Source: Streptomyces sp. A0958 (GTDB lineage Bacteria > Actinomycetota > Actinomycetes > Streptomycetales > Streptomycetaceae). Taken from it: DNA of 64,000 bases. Shown here in pieces: positions 6,768 through 15,361 of this stretch. The notes beneath the pieces were generated by a model. The model was not told the origin of the DNA and searched no databases. It worked only from the letters and a program-made list of their open reading frames with translations. Numbering within the stretch: position 1 is the stretch's first letter; each line of letters begins with the position of its first letter. The DNA is taken from positions 62,001 through 126,000 of the forward strand of contig NZ_SSBK01000009.1 in the NCBI RefSeq assembly GCF_004795035.1, given 5' to 3'. Both the position numbers and the translations under genes were made by a program.

Positions 6768-9206
6768 ATGAGCAGCCTCTTTGACGACAGTTTCCTGGCC
6801 GGCCTCCAGCACGAGGAGGAAGGGCCCCCGCCGCCCCCCGAGGGCTCCGCACCCGAAGCGGTGCCGGAGGACCTCTTCGCGGGCGTGTTCGACGGGCCCC
6901 CGCCGCCCCGCGACGCGTACTACCGCGACGGCGCCCACCGCCCGGTCATCGACCCCGCGGCGCTGCTCGACGGGCTGAACACCGAGCAGCGCGCCGCCGT
7001 CGTGCACGCCGGTTCCCCGCTGCTCATCGTCGCCGGCGCCGGCTCCGGCAAGACCCGGGTGCTGACCCATCGCATCGCCCACCTCCTGGCCGAGCGCGGC
7101 GTGCACCCCGGCCAGATCCTGGCGATCACCTTCACCAACAAGGCCGCCGGCGAGATGAAGGAGCGCGTCGAGCAGCTGGTCGGGCCCCGGGCCAACGCCA
7201 TGTGGGTCATGACCTTCCACAGCGCGTGCGTACGCATCCTGCGCCGCGAGTCGAAGAAGCTCGGCTTCACCTCCTCGTTCTCGATCTACGACGCGGCCGA
7301 CTCCAAGCGGCTGATGGCCCTGGTCTGCCGCGACCTGGAGCTGGACCCGAAGCGCTACCCGCCGAAGTCGTTCACCGCCAAGGTCTCCAACCTCAAGAAC
7401 GAGCTCATCGACGAGGAGACCTTCGCGGGTCAGGCAACCGACGGCTTCGAGAAGACCCTCGCCCAGGCGTACGCGATGTACCAGGCCCGGCTGCGCGAGG
7501 CCAACGCGCTGGACTTCGACGACATCATCATGACCACGGTCCACCTGCTCCAGGCCTTCCCCGACGTCGCCGAGCACTACCGCCGCCGCTTCCGGCACGT
7601 CCTGGTCGACGAGTACCAGGACACCAACCACGCGCAGTACACGCTCGTACGGGAGCTGGTCGGCCCGGCCGGTCCCGAGGACGCCCCCGCCGAGCTGTGC
7701 GTCGTGGGTGACGCGGACCAGTCGATCTACGCCTTCCGGGGCGCGACCATCCGCAACATCCTCCAGTTCGAGGAGGACTACCCGGACGCGACGACGATCC
7801 TGCTGGAGCAGAACTACCGCTCCACCCAGACGATCCTGTCCGCCGCCAACGCGGTCATCGAGCGCAACGAGAGCCGCCGCCCCAAGAACCTGTGGACCAA
7901 CGCCGGAACCGGCGCCCGCATCACCGGTTACGTCGCGGACACCGAGCACGACGAGGCGCAGTTCGTCGCCGAGGAGATCGACCGCCTCACCGACGCGGGC
8001 GACGCCAAGGCCGGCGACGTCGCCGTCTTCTACCGGACGAACGCGCAGTCCCGTGTCTTCGAGGAGATCTTCATCCGCGTCGGCCTGCCCTACAAGGTCG
8101 TCGGCGGCGTGCGCTTCTACGAGCGCAAGGAGGTCCGGGACGTCCTGGCCTACCTCCGGGTCCTCGCCAACCCCGAGGACACCGTCCCGCTCCGCCGCAT
8201 CCTGAACGTCCCCAAGCGCGGCATCGGCGACCGGGCCGAGGCGATGATCGACGCCCTGTCCCTGCGCGAGAAGATCACCTTCCCGCAGGCGCTGCGCCGC
8301 GTGGACGAGGCGTACGGCATGGCCGCCCGCTCCGCCAACGCCGTGAAGCGGTTCAACACGCTGATGGAGGAGCTGCGCACGGTCGTGGAGTCCGGGGCCG
8401 GACCGGCCGTGGTGCTGGAAGCGGTCCTGGAGCGTACGGGGTACCTCGCCGAGCTCCAGGCGTCCACCGACCCGCAGGACGAGACCCGCATCGAGAACCT
8501 TCAGGAGCTGGCCGCCGTCGCGCTCGAATTCGAGCAGGAGCGCGGCGAGGAGGAGGGCGCGGGCACCCTCGCGGAGTTCCTGGAGAAGGTGGCGCTCGTC
8601 GCCGACTCCGACCAGATCCCCGACGAGGACGCCGACGGCTCCGGCGTCATCACGCTGATGACCCTTCACACGGCGAAGGGCCTCGAATTCCCGGTGGTCT
8701 TCCTGACCGGCATGGAGGACGGCGTCTTCCCGCACATGCGGGCGCTGGGCCAGGTCAAGGAGCTGGAGGAGGAGCGCCGGCTCGCGTACGTCGGCATCAC
8801 CCGCGCCCGTGAGCGGCTGTATCTGACCCGGGCGGCCATGCGCAGCGCCTGGGGGCAGCCCTCGTACAATCCGCCGTCGCGGTTCCTGGAGGAGATCCCG
8901 GACCAGCACCTGGAGTGGAAGCGCAAGGGCCCGATGGCCGCCCCGGCGGGGCCCACGTCGGGCATCACCTCGTCGCTCTCCGCCTCCCGCGCCCGCTCCG
9001 GCCCGTCGGGCTTCGCGACCCGGCGGGCCTCGGACAAGCCGACGATCACCCTGGTGGCCGGCGACCGGGTCACCCACGACCAGTTCGGTCTGGGCACGGT
9101 GACGGCGGTCGAGGGCGTCGGCGACCAGGCGAAGGCCACGGTCGACTTCGGCGACGACCGGCCGAAGAAGCTGCTCCTGCGGTACGCGCCGGTGCAGAAG
9201 CTCTGA
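6768..9206 (+). CDS. pcrA: UvrD/PcrA-family ATP-dependent DNA helicase
   Basis: An 812-residue SF1A helicase. A Pro/Glu-rich tail of about 65 residues precedes the core. Motif I is AGAGSGKT, motif Ia/Ib region ILAITFTNKAAGEMKER, motif II VDEYQDTN, motif III GDADQSIYAFRGA, motif IV region EQNYRST, motif V VITLMTLHTAKGLEFPVVF and motif VI AYVGITRARERLYLT. The C-terminus (about 740-812) has a Tudor-like end, GDRVTHDQFGLGTV, typical of PcrA and used for RNA polymerase contact. It unwinds DNA in repair and removes stalled replication or transcription complexes. It is monocistronic, with a hairpin after the stop. Confidence 0.97.
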   Translation: MSSLFDDSFLAGLQHEEEGPPPPPEGSAPEAVPEDLFAGVFDGPPPPRDAYYRDGAHRPVIDPAALLDGLNTEQRAAVVHAGSPLLIVAGAGSGKTRVLTHRIAHLLAERGVHPGQILAITFTNKAAGEMKERVEQLVGPRANAMWVMTFHSACVRILRRESKKLGFTSSFSIYDAADSKRLMALVCRDLELDPKRYPPKSFTAKVSNLKNELIDEETFAGQATDGFEKTLAQAYAMYQARLREANALDFDDIIMTTVHLLQAFPDVAEHYRRRFRHVLVDEYQDTNHAQYTLVRELVGPAGPEDAPAELCVVGDADQSIYAFRGATIRNILQFEEDYPDATTILLEQNYRSTQTILSAANAVIERNESRRPKNLWTNAGTGARITGYVADTEHDEAQFVAEEIDRLTDAGDAKAGDVAVFYRTNAQSRVFEEIFIRVGLPYKVVGGVRFYERKEVRDVLAYLRVLANPEDTVPLRRILNVPKRGIGDRAEAMIDALSLREKITFPQALRRVDEAYGMAARSANAVKRFNTLMEELRTVVESGAGPAVVLEAVLERTGYLAELQASTDPQDETRIENLQELAAVALEFEQERGEEEGAGTLAEFLEKVALVADSDQIPDEDADGSGVITLMTLHTAKGLEFPVVFLTGMEDGVFPHMRALGQVKELEEERRLAYVGITRARERLYLTRAAMRSAWGQPSYNPPSRFLEEIPDQHLEWKRKGPMAAPAGPTSGITSSLSASRARSGPSGFATRRASDKPTITLVAGDRVTHDQFGLGTVTAVEGVGDQAKATVDFGDDRPKKLLLRYAPVQKL

Positions 9207-9217
9207 GGCGCGCGTGA

Positions 9218-9244
9218 CGGCCGGGGCCCCTGGGGCTCCGGCCG
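9218..9244. terminator. Hairpin between convergent pcrA and M23 gene
   Basis: The arms CGGCCGGGGCCCC (9218-9230) and GGGGCTCCGGCCG (9232-9244) pair with one mismatch. They lie between the pcrA stop and the convergent M23 gene and probably terminate both. Confidence 0.6.
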
Positions 9245-9260
9245 CCGGGCGGTTAGCTGC

Positions 9261-10859
9261 TCAGGTGGGGTTGACGCCGTGGCTGCGGAGCCAGGGCAGC
9301 GGGTCGATGGCCGCGCCGCCGCCGGGCCGCACCTCGAAGTGCATGTGCGGGCCGGTCGAGTTCCCGGAGCTCCCGGAGTACGCGATGACGTCGCCCGCCT
9401 TGACCTGGCCCGAGCGGATACGGGTGCTGCTGAGGTGGCAGTACCAGGTCTCGGTGCCGTCGGCCATGGTCACGATGGCCATGTTCCCGTAGGCGCTGTT
9501 GTACTGCGTACGGACGGTGCCGTCGGTCGCGGCCATCACCGGGGTGCCGTACTGGACCGGGAAGTCGATGCCCGTGTGCACGGACATCCAGTTGACGCCC
9601 GCCTGGCCGAAGTACGCGCTCAGCCCGTGCTGCTTGACCGGCATCACGTACTTGGGGCGCAGTGCCTCCTTGCGGGCCGCCTCCGCCTCGCGCTTCTTCT
9701 TCTCGGCGGCCTGCCGCTCCTTGAGGTCGATGCGCTCCTGGGTGCGGCTGGCGCGGTCCGCGAAGTTCTCCGCGTCGGCGCTGAGGTTGGCGAGCCGGGT
9801 GTCCAGTTCGTTGTTGGCCGCGACCGGCTTGACCGTGCCGGGGTCGGCGGCGGCCATCGTCGTGGGCGCGTCCTTCTTCGTCTCGTCTCCGCCCATGCCG
9901 CTCACGGAGGCGGCGGCGATCCCGGCCACGCTCATCACGCAGGCGGAGGGAACGGCGACGGTGAGGAGTGCGGAACGCTTGGCGGGCGAACGCCTGCGGC
10001 TGCGGCCACCGCTGCGGGTGACGGGCCGGCCGGAGGGGTGGTGCGCGTCGACCGGGGCGAGGTCGGGATGCTCGGCGGGGTCGGTGCTGGGGCCGGGGCC
10101 GGGGTCTGTGTCGAGGTCTGTGTCGAGGTCCGGCTCGGGGTGGTCGGCCGCTTCGGCGGCCTCGGCGATCCGGTAGGGCTCGTACGGGTCGTAGGAGCCG
10201 TGCTCGTACGTCTCGTATGCCTCGTGTGTCTCGTGCGCCTGGTACGTGTCGTGTGCCTCGTACGTGTCTGCCCGGGGGGTCTGTTCGGCTTCGTTCGAGG
10301 CGGTCAGGTTTTGCACATTTTGCTGTTGCTGCTCGGGCGTGGCGCCGGTGTTCCAGGCGGTGGCGTCGTACGCGCCGCTGTCGTACGTGCCGGTGTCGTA
10401 CGCCGCCGTGCCGTACGACCCGGTGTCGTCGGCCGACCACGGGGAAGCGGTGTTCCAGGCGGTGGTGTCCCATTGGCCGGAGGAGTCCGGGGCGCCGCCC
10501 TGGGTGGGGATGCCGGGGGCGTAGCCCTCCGTCGGCAGCCAGGTGGCGGTGGTGTCGTACGAGGGGGAGGCGTCGTACCGCGGGTGCTGCTGGGCCTGGT
10601 CGGCGTAGGCCGGGTAGCCGGTGAGGTGGCTGTACTCGGCGGCCTGGTGAGCGCCGGTGTCCGTGTCCCACTGGCTGGAGTCGTACGAGCCGCTGTATCC
10701 GGCCTGTCCGCCGGTGTACGGGATGCCGTAGCCCCCCGCGGTGTCGTACGAGCCGTCGTAGGTGCCGGGGAGGGAGCCGAAGAGCGGGTCACTGTCGAAG
10801 CTGCCCGTGGGGTGGCCGTCGTGTCCGGCATACCCGGCGTGGGGGTGCTGGTCGTTCAC
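9261..10859 (-). CDS. Membrane-anchored M23 peptidase with long Tyr-rich cytoplasmic tail
   Basis: A 532-residue protein in three parts. Residues 1-225 are a low-complexity Tyr/Asp/Thr/Gly-rich region with degenerate YDT.. repeats. A basic stop and one membrane helix lie at about 300-322 (LLTVAVPSACVMSVAGIAAA). An extracytoplasmic coiled coil (about 345-385) is followed by a LytM/M23 domain with zinc ligands in HTGIDF (about 427-431) and HMHFEV (about 504). M23 enzymes cut peptidoglycan cross-bridges or activate amidases. GTG at 10857-10859 is chosen because GAGAGAAG lies just upstream and the frame before it is non-protein-like. The tail length is unusual for the family and could be a scaffold or phosphorylation platform. 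Confidence 0.87.
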   Translation of the reverse strand: MNDQHPHAGYAGHDGHPTGSFDSDPLFGSLPGTYDGSYDTAGGYGIPYTGGQAGYSGSYDSSQWDTDTGAHQAAEYSHLTGYPAYADQAQQHPRYDASPSYDTTATWLPTEGYAPGIPTQGGAPDSSGQWDTTAWNTASPWSADDTGSYGTAAYDTGTYDSGAYDATAWNTGATPEQQQQNVQNLTASNEAEQTPRADTYEAHDTYQAHETHEAYETYEHGSYDPYEPYRIAEAAEAADHPEPDLDTDLDTDPGPGPSTDPAEHPDLAPVDAHHPSGRPVTRSGGRSRRRSPAKRSALLTVAVPSACVMSVAGIAAASVSGMGGDETKKDAPTTMAAADPGTVKPVAANNELDTRLANLSADAENFADRASRTQERIDLKERQAAEKKKREAEAARKEALRPKYVMPVKQHGLSAYFGQAGVNWMSVHTGIDFPVQYGTPVMAATDGTVRTQYNSAYGNMAIVTMADGTETWYCHLSSTRIRSGQVKAGDVIAYSGSSGNSTGPHMHFEVRPGGGAAIDPLPWLRSHGVNPT

Positions 10860-11059
10860 CAACTTCTCTCTCGCCTCGGCAGCAGGACCAGACCGGGGCG
10901 TGGGGACCCCGGGGCTAAGCAGTGGCCGCGACTGTACCCGGCGGTATCCGCCGCCGACAATCTTCGACGGCCCCACGGCGCTCGGGAAAACGGGCAATCG
11001 GCCGTCTTTCGACGGAGCCCGCACAGAGCCTTGGCTCTACGTTCGAAATCTGTTCGGTT

Positions 11060-11303
11060 TCAGGCCGCGGAGGCCGGGCCGGCGGCCCCGTGAGCGGGCT
11101 CCGGCGCGTCGAGCGCCTGCCGTACGGCGGCCGCCACGGCCGGGTGCACCGGCGGCGCGAGGTGCCCGATGCCGCTGACGCGTACGCTCACCGCGTCGTG
11201 GTCCGGATGGTCGACGCGGGCCGCCTCGGGCGGGACGATCACCCGGTCCAGCTAGCTCCAGGAGCTGACGAACCGGGCACGGCAGCCGCGGACGGTGCCC
11301 GTA
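11060..11303 (-). pseudogene. C-terminal remnant of an alpha/beta-hydrolase (lipase-like)
   Basis: Read on the minus strand, the frame encodes SSW, a TAG stop, then LDRVIVPPEAARVDH and VRVSGIGHLAPPVH, ending at residues EPAHGAAGPASAA. The LD.V..PP.. segment and the G.GHL motif match the last acid-to-His part of secreted lipase-type alpha/beta-hydrolases (catalytic His in GHL). There is no N-terminal domain, no nucleophile elbow and no start before the in-frame TAG, so it cannot make an enzyme. Upstream bases to about 11,480 show no intact frame. The family assignment rests on short motifs only. Confidence 0.5.
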
Positions 11304-11508
11304 CCACCGTGCCGTGCGGCTGACGGCGCGGTGGTACGGCGACCTGATGCGGCTCCCCGGGCGCCCGGTCCCGGCGCCCGTGAACAATGTCCCACGTGTG
11401 ATTTCCCCCTCCCGGTCCACCGCGAAACGGTGGCTTGCGGGATGCTGTGGATAACGTTCGTTCACATCCCCGGCCCTTCAGGCACGGGAGACGCATGTGG
11501 AGGCAGTG

Positions 11509-11922
11509 ATGGGTGTGACCGGTCCGATCCGTGTGGTGGTGGCCAAGCCGGGCCTCGACGGCCATGACCGCGGGGCCAAGGTGATCGCGCGGGCGCTGCG
11601 GGACGCCGGTATGGAGGTCATCTACACGGGGCTCCACCAGACGCCCGAGCAGATCGTGGACACCGCCATCCAGGAGGACGCCGACGCGATCGGCCTCTCG
11701 ATCCTCTCGGGCGCCCACAACACGCTGTTCGCGAAGGTGATCGAGCTGCTGAAGGAGCGCGAGGCGGAGGACATCAAGGTCTTCGGCGGCGGCATCATCC
11801 CGGAGGCGGACATCGCACCCCTGAAGGAGCAGGGCGTCGCGGAGATCTTCACCCCCGGAGCGACGACCACCGCGATCGTCGACTGGGTCAACGCGAACGT
11901 CCGCCACCCGGCCGAGGCCTGA
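11509..11922 (+). CDS. icmB: B12-binding small subunit of isobutyryl-CoA (or methylmalonyl-CoA-type) mutase
   Basis: A 137-residue protein that is only a cobalamin-binding Rossmann domain. It has the cobalt-ligating DxHxxG motif ([12 protein letters not shown]), the SxL motif (GLSILSGAH) and the GG motif (KVFGGGIIP). Stand-alone domains of this size are the small subunit of isobutyryl-CoA mutase (IcmB), which pairs with a large substrate-binding subunit encoded elsewhere. The mutase interconverts isobutyryl- and n-butyryl-CoA and links valine catabolism to polyketide precursors. ATG 11509 is preferred over GTG 11497 because GGAGG (11499-11503) lies 5 nt before it. No large-subunit gene is in this window. 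Confidence 0.9.
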   Translation: MGVTGPIRVVVAKPGLDGHDRGAKVIARALRDAGMEVIYTGLHQTPEQIVDTAIQEDADAIGLSILSGAHNTLFAKVIELLKEREAEDIKVFGGGIIPEADIAPLKEQGVAEIFTPGATTTAIVDWVNANVRHPAEA

Positions 11923-11957
11923 GCGGAGCGGCGCCCGGTGCCCGGCGCCCGCGGTTT

Positions 11958-11997
11958 CCGGCGGGTCTCGTGGCGGGCCGGCGGGTCTCGTGGCGGG
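11958..11997. repeat. 20-bp tandem duplication
   Basis: Two exact adjacent copies of CCGGCGGGTCTCGTGGCGGG (11958-11977 and 11978-11997) in the 121-bp gap between convergent icmB and the DUF5691 gene. Likely a slippage product; each copy may add to termination structure. Confidence 0.85.
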
Positions 11998-12043
11998 GGT
12001 GGGGGCCGTCCACCCCCCGGCCCCGCAACCTCACCCCGCAACC

Positions 12044-13792
12044 TCATCCCTCCGGGGCCGGGGCCAGCTCGTCGTCCATCGTGGCGCGCAGGCGCAGCGT
12101 GGAGACCAGGCGTTGGAACGCCTCCGACCAGTAGCCGTTCGCGCCGGGGGAGGCGTCCGCGGGCTCGGCGGGCGTGGTGGTCAGGACCTCCAGCCGGTGC
12201 GCTTCGGCCGGGGCGAGGCAGCGTTCGGCGAGGCCCATGACACCGCTGAAGCTCCACGGATAGCTGCCCGCGTCCCGGGCTATGTCGAGGGCGTCGACCA
12301 CGGAACGTCCGAGCGGCTCCGCCCACGGCACCGGGCAGACCCCGAGCAGCTGGAACGCCTCCGACAATCCGTGCGCGGCGACGAAGCCGGCCACCCAGCT
12401 CGCGCGTTCCCCCGGGGGCAGCACGGCCAGGAGCTTCGCCCGCTCGGCGAGCGACGCCGTACCGGGGCCGTTCGACGGGGGCGTCGACGGCGGACCGAGC
12501 AGGGCCCGCGCCCACTCCGCGTCGTGCTGCCGCACCGCCGCCCGGCACCAGGCCGCGTGCAGTTCCTCGCCCCAGCCGTCCGCGACGGGCAGCGCCACGA
12601 TCTCGTCCGCGCCGCGCCCGCCGAACCGCGCCGGCCAGACGGAGAGCGGGGACGCCTCCACCAACTGGCCCAGCCACCAGGACCGTTCGCCCCGGCCGGA
12701 CGGGGGGAGCGCCACCACCCCGTCGCGCTGCATCTGCGCATCGCACTCGTGCGGCGCCTCCACCGCAACGAACGGCTCGTCGCCGGTCAGCCCAGGGCTC
12801 ACGCAGGACAGCGCACGGTCCGCCATCCGGTGGGCGAGCGCCGAACCGGGCAGCGCGGACAGCAGCTCGGCGGCGGTCGCCCGTACATTGCGGCTGCGGT
12901 CCGCGAGCGCCTGCTCCAGGAACTCCTCGTCCGCGCCGGACAGCCCGGTGCGCAGTGAGTCGACGAACATCAGTCGGTCCTCGGCCCGTTCCGTCTTCCA
13001 GGTGGTGGCGAGCAGCGCGCGGGCGGCGTCCGCGTCCCGCGCCCGTACGGCTCCGAGCAGCGCGACCCGCTCCGCGAACAGGCCCTCCTCCCAGAGCCGT
13101 CGCACCGCTTCCGGGTCGGTGAGGGTCGGCAGCAGCGCACTTCCGGACGCGCCGCGCAGCGCGAACTTCCACTCCGGGTTCAGCCCGGCCAGCCACAGCC
13201 CGCGCGGCCCCGCGAACTCCAGGGCCTGGGGCCGCAGATCGGTCCGGGCCCTGGCCGCGTCCAGCAGGGCGGGCAGGGTGGAGTCGGGCGCCCGGTAGCC
13301 GTGCTGGTTGGCGGTGGCCAGCCACTGCGGGATGAGCTCCGTCAGGTCGGGGGCCGTACCGCGTCTGCCGCCGGAACCGCCTGCCGCGGCCCGGTCCGCG
13401 AGGAGCTGCGCCAGCCTGCCGCGGGCGGCCTCGGGCAGGGTCGGCCGGGGGTCGTCGGGTGCCGGTGCGGGCCGGGGGGACGCGGCGGCGGGCAGAAGTC
13501 CGGCCCGGCGCCGAACGGTGTGCAGGGCGGCGGCGTCCAGCAGGGCCGACGCCGCGCGGTCCGGGCCCGCGCCCGAAGCCGCCCCGGGCGGGCGGCGGTC
13601 CGTGCCGAGCAGCGCCGAGGTGACCAGGTCCTCCCACGGCGTGGCCGCGAGCCCATCGGCGAGTCCCCCGGACGTGGACGTGGACGTGGACGGGGTCGGG
13701 GTCGGGGACGGGGATGCGGACGGGGACGTTGCAGAGGAAGCGGACGTGGACGTGGACGCGGCGGGTGTGGTGGGTGCAGCGGTGCGGGGCAT
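12044..13792 (-). CDS. DUF5691-family protein of the MoxR/VWA/SWIM module
   Basis: A 582-residue protein. The first 45 residues are Ser/Thr/Pro low complexity, encoded by GTGGAC-type DNA repeats. WEDLVTSALLGTDRRPP then opens the conserved domain, which continues as Leu/Ala-rich helical repeats resembling HEAT-type scaffolds (for example AEWARALLGPP, ERASWVAGFVAAHG). No catalytic motif is visible. The start ATG (13790-13792) has GGAGG seven nucleotides upstream. It lies 17 bp after the SWIM gene and forms its operon partner, and the rightward MoxR-DUF5682-VWA operon is divergent. The DUF assignment is from remembered family features. A scaffold or substrate-presenting role is inference. Confidence 0.8.
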   Translation of the reverse strand: MPRTAAPTTPAASTSTSASSATSPSASPSPTPTPSTSTSTSGGLADGLAATPWEDLVTSALLGTDRRPPGAASGAGPDRAASALLDAAALHTVRRRAGLLPAAASPRPAPAPDDPRPTLPEAARGRLAQLLADRAAAGGSGGRRGTAPDLTELIPQWLATANQHGYRAPDSTLPALLDAARARTDLRPQALEFAGPRGLWLAGLNPEWKFALRGASGSALLPTLTDPEAVRRLWEEGLFAERVALLGAVRARDADAARALLATTWKTERAEDRLMFVDSLRTGLSGADEEFLEQALADRSRNVRATAAELLSALPGSALAHRMADRALSCVSPGLTGDEPFVAVEAPHECDAQMQRDGVVALPPSGRGERSWWLGQLVEASPLSVWPARFGGRGADEIVALPVADGWGEELHAAWCRAAVRQHDAEWARALLGPPSTPPSNGPGTASLAERAKLLAVLPPGERASWVAGFVAAHGLSEAFQLLGVCPVPWAEPLGRSVVDALDIARDAGSYPWSFSGVMGLAERCLAPAEAHRLEVLTTTPAEPADASPGANGYWSEAFQRLVSTLRLRATMDDELAPAPEG

Positions 13793-13809
13793 CGCGCCTC
13801 CTTGGGGAG

Positions 13810-15246
13810 TCAGATGAGCGGTACGGTCTCGACGCCGGCGGGCCCCGCGTGCGGGGACGCCGCGGTCCCGGACCCGACCGGGGCGGGCGCGGCGGGCCAG
13901 GCGGCGAGCGGGTCGAAGCCGCGGTGGCCGCACTCGCCGAAGACGGTGAGCGGCCCGCCGCCCGAGACCGCGACGAGCTTCCAGAGCGCCGGCCGGGACA
14001 GCGCGGCGGCGGCGACGGGCAGCGCCTCACGGCCCTGCGCGTCCACCAGCTGCCAGCCGTCCGCGGCCGGCACGGGTATGACGTCGCGCAAGGTCACCGG
14101 CCAGGACTCCAGCCACGGATCGTCGCCCAGGGCCCGCCCGTACGCGGTGATCGCCTCGGTGACCGGCACCCCTGGCGGGGGCGTACCGGCAGGCTCGGGC
14201 ACACCGAACCGCTCGCCCAGCTCGGCCCGCAGCTGCCCGGACCCCGGATGGGGCGTCAGCTCGGCGTCGATGGTGACCCCCACGGGCAGGGCCTGCCCCG
14301 GGGAGCGCCCGGCCGCCCCGAAGGACAGCAGCAGCGCCGTACGGCCCGATTCCCTGCCGTACAGCCAGATACGGCGGGTGACGATCTTGCCCTCGGGGGT
14401 GTCGTACTGGGCGAGGACCAGCCAGCGGTCGCGGACCGGCGGTCCCTCCGCGGAGGCCGGCAGGCCCACGCGGGTGCGGACCGTGGCCGCCAGCGGCTGC
14501 GGCAGCCGGTCGAGGCCCAGCCAGGCCGTGTCCAGCAGATGGAGCAGCGCGCACTCCTCCAACAGCCGCACCGGCCAGCCGGGGCCGGACGACGCGACGG
14601 CCCCCAGCTCCCGCACCCGGCCCGCAAGACCCGGCGCCTGCGCGTCGACCATGCGGGCCGCCGTCTCCTCCCACAGCCCGTACCCCGCCTGCTCGGCCGC
14701 GGCGAGACCACCGCGCAGCAGGTCGGTCAGCCGCTGCTCCAGCTCCCGCGCACCGCCCCCGATCCGCTCCGCGCGCTTCTGCGCACGCTTGCGCGCGGCG
14801 GCCGGGTCGGCGGGCCCGCCCGCCCCGCCGCCACCCCCGGCGGGGCGCGCCTTCGCCTCCGCGCGGGCGCGGCGGCCGGCCAGCCACTCCTCGGCCCAGC
14901 CCGGCGCAGTCCCGGGGGGCACGGCCGTGTCGTCGTCCGCGGCGCGGAGCAGCAGCAGGCCCAGCGCGTGCTTGCACGGGAACTTCCGGCTGGGGCAACT
15001 GCACCGGTACGCGGGGCCGGTGGTGTCGATCACCGTCCGGTACGGCTTGCTGCCGCTCCCCCTGCACAGCCCCCACACCGCACCCGTGCCGTCCCACCCG
15101 GTGTCCGACCAGGAGCCGGGCGCACCGAGCTTGTTCCCCGCCTTGCGTGAGGCGTCGTCAGGAGCCAGGGCCAGTACCTGCTCCACCGTCCAGCGCGCCG
15201 TGGGAGCAGCGGCGCCCAAGGGTTCTCCCCCGTCAGTCAGCAGCAT
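13810..15246 (-). CDS. SWIM zinc-finger protein
   Basis: A 478-residue protein. A SWIM finger lies at about residues 80-95 (CSCPSRKFPCKH, pattern C-x-C-x6-C-x-H). It is preceded by a short helical N-terminus (WTVEQVLALAPDDASRKAG) and followed by a Gly/Ala linker, a helical region and a beta-rich C-terminus (RDRWLVLAQYDTPEGKIV). SWIM fingers bind DNA or proteins; in this genomic association the family has no proven activity. It is the first gene of the leftward arm, starting 116 bp from the MoxR start. The shared gap holds an 11-bp inverted repeat, so the two arms are probably co-regulated. Confidence 0.88.
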   Translation of the reverse strand: MLLTDGGEPLGAAAPTARWTVEQVLALAPDDASRKAGNKLGAPGSWSDTGWDGTGAVWGLCRGSGSKPYRTVIDTTGPAYRCSCPSRKFPCKHALGLLLLRAADDDTAVPPGTAPGWAEEWLAGRRARAEAKARPAGGGGGAGGPADPAAARKRAQKRAERIGGGARELEQRLTDLLRGGLAAAEQAGYGLWEETAARMVDAQAPGLAGRVRELGAVASSGPGWPVRLLEECALLHLLDTAWLGLDRLPQPLAATVRTRVGLPASAEGPPVRDRWLVLAQYDTPEGKIVTRRIWLYGRESGRTALLLSFGAAGRSPGQALPVGVTIDAELTPHPGSGQLRAELGERFGVPEPAGTPPPGVPVTEAITAYGRALGDDPWLESWPVTLRDVIPVPAADGWQLVDAQGREALPVAAAALSRPALWKLVAVSGGGPLTVFGECGHRGFDPLAAWPAAPAPVGSGTAASPHAGPAGVETVPLI

Positions 15247-15267
15247 GCCAACGACGTTAGGCCGCCC

Positions 15268-15310
15268 CACTGACAATCGCCCTGACCTGCGCAAAGGTTG
15301 ATTGTCAGTG
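15268..15310. promoter_or_regulatory. 11-bp inverted repeat in the divergent promoter
   Basis: CACTGACAATC (15268-15278) and its exact complement GATTGTCAGTG (15300-15310) are separated by 21 bp. Centre-to-centre spacing is 32 bp, about three helical turns, and the arms are more AT-rich than their surroundings. The element sits in the only promoter-containing gap of the five-gene module and can control both directions. An operator for a dimeric repressor or activator is the simplest reading; the regulator is not identified. Confidence 0.7.
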
Positions 15311-15361
15311 CCATGGTGCACGGTGGGAACCACACCAGGCCGAACGATCTGGAGGGGGACC

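Noticed and set aside
6654..9077. 807-codon minus-strand open frame
   Set aside because: Shadow of pcrA; no motif.
13301..15301. 666-codon plus-strand open frame
   Set aside because: Shadow of the SWIM and DUF5691 genes.
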